A stretch of DNA of 34,281 nt, from assembly GCA_013297775.1 (NCBI GenBank), contig JAAFIL010000039.1:1-34281 (forward strand), in the 5' to 3' direction. The DNA is from Bacteroidota bacterium. GTDB taxonomy: Bacteria > Bacteroidota > Bacteroidia > B-17B0 > Aurantibacillaceae. Below are positions 30,982 to 34,281 of the stretch, one piece after another. The notes beneath the pieces were generated by a model. The model was given only the letters and a program-made list of their open reading frames with translations, was not told the origin of the DNA and did not search any database. Positions within the stretch are counted from its first letter, which is position 1, and each line of letters begins with the position of its first letter. The position numbers and the translations under genes were made by a program.

Positions 30982-32124
30982 ATGATGTTACCACAATTTC
31001 AATCGTTTCAATTACCCGAATTACTTACTATTTTGGCACTTATAGCGTTGCTTTGGGTGTGTTTAAATTACCTCTTGTATTACTTACCTGTTGCCAACCT
31101 TAAACGCACACACCTAGCTTCAACGCCGCAATTAGAGCCTATTTCGGTGGTTATTTGTGCCCGTAACGAAGACGATAACTTGACAGAGTTTTTGCCAAAA
31201 ATTTTATCGCAAGATTACCCCGAATTTGAAGTGCTGGTAGTTAACGATTGCAGCGAAGACAATACCGAACACGTATTAGACGAGTACATAAAAATTTTTC
31301 CTAATCTGCGCAAAGCAACCATTATAGAAGATGGGTATTACAAACACTCTAAAAAAATGGCCTTATTAGTGGGCATTAAAGGAGCTAAACACGAACACCT
31401 TGTGTTAACCGATGCCGATTGTTACCCCTCCTCTAACCAATGGTTAAAAGAAATGGCCATGGGCTTTGCGCCCGAAAAAGAAATTGTGTTAGGCTATGGC
31501 GCTTACGAAAAACAAACAGGCTTGCTTAATAAATTAATTCGGTTCGATACGTTTACTATTGGGCTATTGTACTTATCGGCAGCCGTGAAAAACAAAGCCT
31601 ACATGGGCGTTGGACGAAACCTAGCTTACAAAAAAAGTTTATTCTTTAAACACAAAGGCTTTTCTACGCATTACCACATCAAAAGTGGCGACGATGATTT
31701 ATTTATCAATCAAGCCGCCACCGCCACCAACGTTAACGTAGCCGTTCACGAAAATTGTATTACTTACTCTAAACCCAAAACCACTTTTGGCAATTGGCGG
31801 CGGCAAAAACAAAGGCATTTAACTACAGCACCGCATTACCGATCTGCCGCTAAAACTCGTATTACCAATTATTTTTTAGCGCACTATGTATTTTGGTTGG
31901 CTGCTTCGGTTCTTCTTATTTTGCCACAAACCCGTCTTTTATTTCCGGTTGTGCTATTAATAAAAGCCATTTTTCAAGTATTAGTCATGCGCAAAGCCGC
32001 ACTTCGGCTAAATGAACCCGATTTATGGGGCTTTAGCTTGGTGTACGAGTTGTTTCTTCTATTTGTTTATCCTATCTTTCATATTGGTAAATTGGTTTAC
32101 AAACCCAATAGATGGGCAAATTAG
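30982..32124 (+). CDS. Family 2 glycosyltransferase, membrane-anchored
   Basis: The 380-residue protein has an N-terminal membrane helix (about 14-36), a GT-A domain (ISVVICARNEDDNL, 54-67; VVNDCSED, 86-93; the DxD-like TDADC, 143-147; SGDDDLF, 235-241), an RRQKQRH block (273-279) standing for the QxxRW motif, and two or three C-terminal helices. It is a processive-type or envelope polysaccharide/glycolipid enzyme; donor and acceptor are unknown. Its 3' end overlaps the sigma-factor gene by 13 bases. Confidence 0.9.
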   Translation: MMLPQFQSFQLPELLTILALIALLWVCLNYLLYYLPVANLKRTHLASTPQLEPISVVICARNEDDNLTEFLPKILSQDYPEFEVLVVNDCSEDNTEHVLDEYIKIFPNLRKATIIEDGYYKHSKKMALLVGIKGAKHEHLVLTDADCYPSSNQWLKEMAMGFAPEKEIVLGYGAYEKQTGLLNKLIRFDTFTIGLLYLSAAVKNKAYMGVGRNLAYKKSLFFKHKGFSTHYHIKSGDDDLFINQAATATNVNVAVHENCITYSKPKTTFGNWRRQKQRHLTTAPHYRSAAKTRITNYFLAHYVFWLAASVLLILPQTRLLFPVVLLIKAIFQVLVMRKAALRLNEPDLWGFSLVYELFLLFVYPIFHIGKLVYKPNRWAN

Positions 32125-32738
32125 ACAATACATATCACGAAGAAAATTTAACCACCAAGGCGGTTTACGATTATAAATTGGTGCAATCGGCTCTGCAAGG
32201 CGACCAGAAAGCCTATGCAGAATTGATGCAACGTTACAAAGAAGGTATTTACTTTACCATGCACAAAATGGTTAACAATAAAGATGATGCCGAAGATTTA
32301 ACCATCGAAGCCTTTGGTCGCGCCTTTAAACGCCTCGAACAATACTCGCCAGCTTATGCCTTTAGCACTTGGTTATTTCGCATTGCCACCAATAACGCTA
32401 TTGATTTTATTCGCAAACGTAAACAAATGCAATCCGTTAGCTTAGATGTTAAACAAGATAATGGTTCGAACGATTTAACCGATAGCGCACAACTCATTAA
32501 ATCGGGAACACCCGACCCCGAAGAACACCTTTTAAAAAAACAAAAAATTGAAACCCTGCGCGAAGTTGTCAATTCCCTTAAACCCAAATACAAAGAGTTG
32601 GTCGAATTGTTTTATTACCAAGAAATGAGTTACGAAGAAATTGGGCAACAACTTAATTTACCCATTGGCACTATTAAAGCCCAGTTGTTTCGCGCGCGCG
32701 AAGTCCTCTACCAAGTTATGAAAACCAAACACATTTAA
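32112..32738 (+). CDS. ECF-type RNA polymerase sigma factor
   Basis: The 208-residue protein has sigma region 2 (ALQGDQKAYAELMQRYKEGI, then DAEDLTIEAFGRAFKRLEQY and FSTWLFRIATNNAIDFIRKRK) and region 4 (LKPKYKELVELFYYQEMSYE, then EIGQQLNLPIGTIKAQLFRA), and no region 3, as in ECF sigmas. No anti-sigma gene follows, so control must be by other means. The ATG at 32112 lies inside the glycosyltransferase gene, implying coupled translation. It is 9 bases upstream of rsmG. Confidence 0.92.
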   Translation: MGKLDNTYHEENLTTKAVYDYKLVQSALQGDQKAYAELMQRYKEGIYFTMHKMVNNKDDAEDLTIEAFGRAFKRLEQYSPAYAFSTWLFRIATNNAIDFIRKRKQMQSVSLDVKQDNGSNDLTDSAQLIKSGTPDPEEHLLKKQKIETLREVVNSLKPKYKELVELFYYQEMSYEEIGQQLNLPIGTIKAQLFRAREVLYQVMKTKHI

Positions 32739-32747
32739 TTACAAGCC

Positions 32748-33374
32748 GTGACGAGTCAAATCATTTCAACGTATTTTCCCCATCTTTCAACACTTCAACT
32801 TAAACAGTTTGCGCAGTTGCAAGCCTTGTACGAATTTTGGAATGCGCAAATTAATGTCATTTCAAGAAAAGATATTGACTTACTATACGAACGCCACGTT
32901 TTGCACTCATTAGGCATTGCTAAAGTCATTCAATTTAAACCCAACACACAAATTTTAGATGTGGGCTGTGGTGGCGGATTTCCTGGTATTCCGCTCGCTA
33001 TTTTATTTCCCGAAACACAATTCCATTTAATAGATAGCATTGGAAAAAAAATAAAAGTAGTGCAAGAAGTAAGTGCTGCTCTTGGTTTAAAAAATGTAAG
33101 TACTCAACACGAGCGTGCCGAAAAAATTAATGCTAAATTTCATTTTATAATTAGTAGAGCCGTTACCGAATTTCCTGAATTTGTAAAATGGGTGCAACAA
33201 AAAAAACACCCGCAACAGTTTAACGATTTACCCAATGGCATCTTATATTTAAAAGGTGGCAACTTACAAAACGAATTTGGACACTATTACGAAAAAGCTA
33301 CTTTCTATGAATTAGCAAGCTATTTTAAAGAACCTTTTTTTGAAACCAAAAAGGTTGTACATTACGCTTTGTAA
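32748..33374 (+). CDS. rsmG: 16S rRNA (guanine527-N7)-methyltransferase
   Basis: The 208-residue SAM-dependent enzyme (GidB family) methylates G527 of 16S rRNA. Seen: the helical N-terminal part with FWNAQINVISRKD (30-42) and RHVLHSL (49-55), the SAM loop LDVGCGGGFPGIPLA (70-84), and the later SRAV motif. The start is a GTG at 32748, 9 bases past the sigma stop; no in-frame ATG keeps the family N terminus. The next gene follows after 5 bases. Confidence 0.93.
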   Translation: MTSQIISTYFPHLSTLQLKQFAQLQALYEFWNAQINVISRKDIDLLYERHVLHSLGIAKVIQFKPNTQILDVGCGGGFPGIPLAILFPETQFHLIDSIGKKIKVVQEVSAALGLKNVSTQHERAEKINAKFHFIISRAVTEFPEFVKWVQQKKHPQQFNDLPNGILYLKGGNLQNEFGHYYEKATFYELASYFKEPFFETKKVVHYAL

Positions 33375-33379
33375 AAGCT

Positions 33380-33964
33380 ATGAATCCCGATTCGATTTTA
33401 AAAAATATTGCCAGGCACATTACATTAGATGAGCAAGAAAAATATTTTTTTCTATCGCTGCTACAACCCAAACACGCAAAACGAAAAGAAATTATTTTAC
33501 AAGCTGGCTTTGTTAACAGCGATAGCATTTATGTAAACAATGGTGTGCTGCGTAGTTTCACGGTTGATGAAAACGGTGTAGAACACATTGTTAGCTTTGC
33601 CCCTCAAGACTGGTGGATGGCCGATTTATACAGCTATTTTTCGGGGCAGCCCGCCGTGCAAACCATAGAAGTAGTCGAAGATGCCGAATTGTTTTTACTC
33701 TCGCGTACTCATCAAGATTTATTATATGAGCGCATTCCAAAATTTGAACGCTTCTTTAGAATACTCATCGAAAAATCACTGGTAAGTAATCAGCAACGTA
33801 TTATAGACAACCTTAGTTTACCTGCTAAAGAACAGTATCTAAAATTTTGCAAACGCTACCCCACACTCATTAATGTATTGCCTCGCAAATACATTGCCTC
33901 TTACATAGGCGTTACGCCCGAGTTTTTTAGTAAAATGGTATCAAGCTTGGTAAAAGGTAAGTAA
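33380..33964 (+). CDS. Crp/Fnr family regulator
   Basis: The 194-residue protein has a cNMP-binding-like beta-roll (about 30-115; ILQAGFVNSDSIYVNNGVLR, EHIVSFAPQDWWMADL) and a C-terminal helix-turn-helix (LPRKYIASYIGVTPEFFSKM, 166-185). The cAMP-binding RE pair is absent. It starts 5 bases after rsmG and closes the operon. It differs clearly in sequence from the regulator at 23291, and no palindromic target was found nearby. Confidence 0.88.
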   Translation: MNPDSILKNIARHITLDEQEKYFFLSLLQPKHAKRKEIILQAGFVNSDSIYVNNGVLRSFTVDENGVEHIVSFAPQDWWMADLYSYFSGQPAVQTIEVVEDAELFLLSRTHQDLLYERIPKFERFFRILIEKSLVSNQQRIIDNLSLPAKEQYLKFCKRYPTLINVLPRKYIASYIGVTPEFFSKMVSSLVKGK

Positions 33965-34118
33965 TGTCTATATAAATCTTTTTTAGTCGAAAAAGCCCTC
34001 TTACTTTTTATTAAAGTTGTTTAAAGTTGAAATAAATAAATGATTTATAGTGAATTTTTGATTTTTAGGAGGCAAATTTTGCAGAGATAATGGGCTATTT
34101 ATCTCGAAAAATTTAACT

Positions 34119-34252
34119 GAGATTTCAAGAAAGAAGTTCTATAGAATAAAATATCTAACTCTATAAAAATACTTGAACCCTTATCTCGTCCTTGTTTAGC
34201 GAAGCGTAACGAGGACGTTTGAGAGCTGCGTTTGTAACGCAGATAAAGTGAT
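34119..34252 (-). repeat. Dispersed repeat, copy 2 (right end of window)
   Basis: Inverted partner of 9-223: 34181-34252 matches 9-80 at 70 of 72 bases and 34119-34164 matches 178-223. Beyond it, GGGCGTTACAAACGCCC near the window end forms a further hairpin of the same GTTACAAAC type. The rest of 33965-34118 is AT-rich without gene or clear terminator. Confidence 0.85.
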
Positions 34253-34281
34253 GGTGTGGGCGTTACAAACGCCCGTTTAGC

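Overview
The window looks like a chromosomal segment of a free-living Bacteroidota bacterium of the Flavobacteriales/Sphingobacteriales type. Evidence: a complete type IX secretion/gliding core (porP/sprF-like, gldK, gldL, gldM, gldN), a subtilase with a T9SS C-terminal sorting domain, lipoproteins with short Bacteroidota lipoboxes, low GC, and several promoters of the Bacteroidota -7 type (TAnnTTTG). The two ends carry the same dispersed repeat in inverted orientation (70 of 72 bases identical), so this may be a whole contig that stopped at repeats.

Layout. 1-626: repeats and a terminator, no gene. 627-6766 (minus): porP-like, then gldK-gldL-gldM-gldN, the T9SS motor and ring proteins. 6899-10525 (minus): lipoprotein, T9SS-exported S8 protease and an MFS transporter, tightly packed. 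10768-13867 (plus): a cystathionine gamma-synthase/lyase with its own promoter and terminator, then purB with a short conserved protein. 13868-16290: about 2.4 kb almost without credible genes but full of hairpins, one MITE-like element and a 54-55 bp tandem repeat. 16291-17082: secreted protein of unknown function. 17397-19387 (minus): arginine decarboxylase coupled to a DUF1287 protein, divergent from 19483-21708 (plus): arginase-family enzyme, DUF1569 protein, PaaG-like enoyl-CoA hydratase, then tRNA-Ser(GGA). 21832-22699: a second repeat-rich gap. 22700-23860 (minus): SRPBCC protein and a Crp/Fnr regulator with a perfect FNR-type palindrome between them. 24002-26904 (minus): a compact restriction-modification operon (regulator, Dam-like methylase, AlwI-family endonuclease). 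27044-28840 (minus): CNT nucleoside transporter with an extra lipoprotein-like N-terminal domain. 28962-29831: unknown secreted protein. 30249-30908 (minus): HAD phosphatase. 30982-33964 (plus): glycosyltransferase, ECF sigma factor, rsmG and a second Crp/Fnr protein, probably one operon.

The genes are mostly ordinary; the unusual content is in the gaps. The best leads are (1) a GC-rich dispersed element present twice (22017-22256 and 29892-30102), whose conserved blocks flank stems that differ in sequence between copies but stay base-paired, as expected for a structured RNA or a selected DNA hairpin; (2) two MITE-like palindromes with TACCAA termini and 3-bp TAA/TTA target duplications, one of which has interrupted another repeat whose uninterrupted version lies at the window start; (3) an FNR-type box about 40 bp upstream of the predicted start point of the SRPBCC gene, next to a Crp/Fnr gene; (4) a regulator-methylase-nuclease operon in which one Dam-like methylase seems paired with a type IIS-like nuclease. 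All family assignments are by reading motifs; no database search was run.
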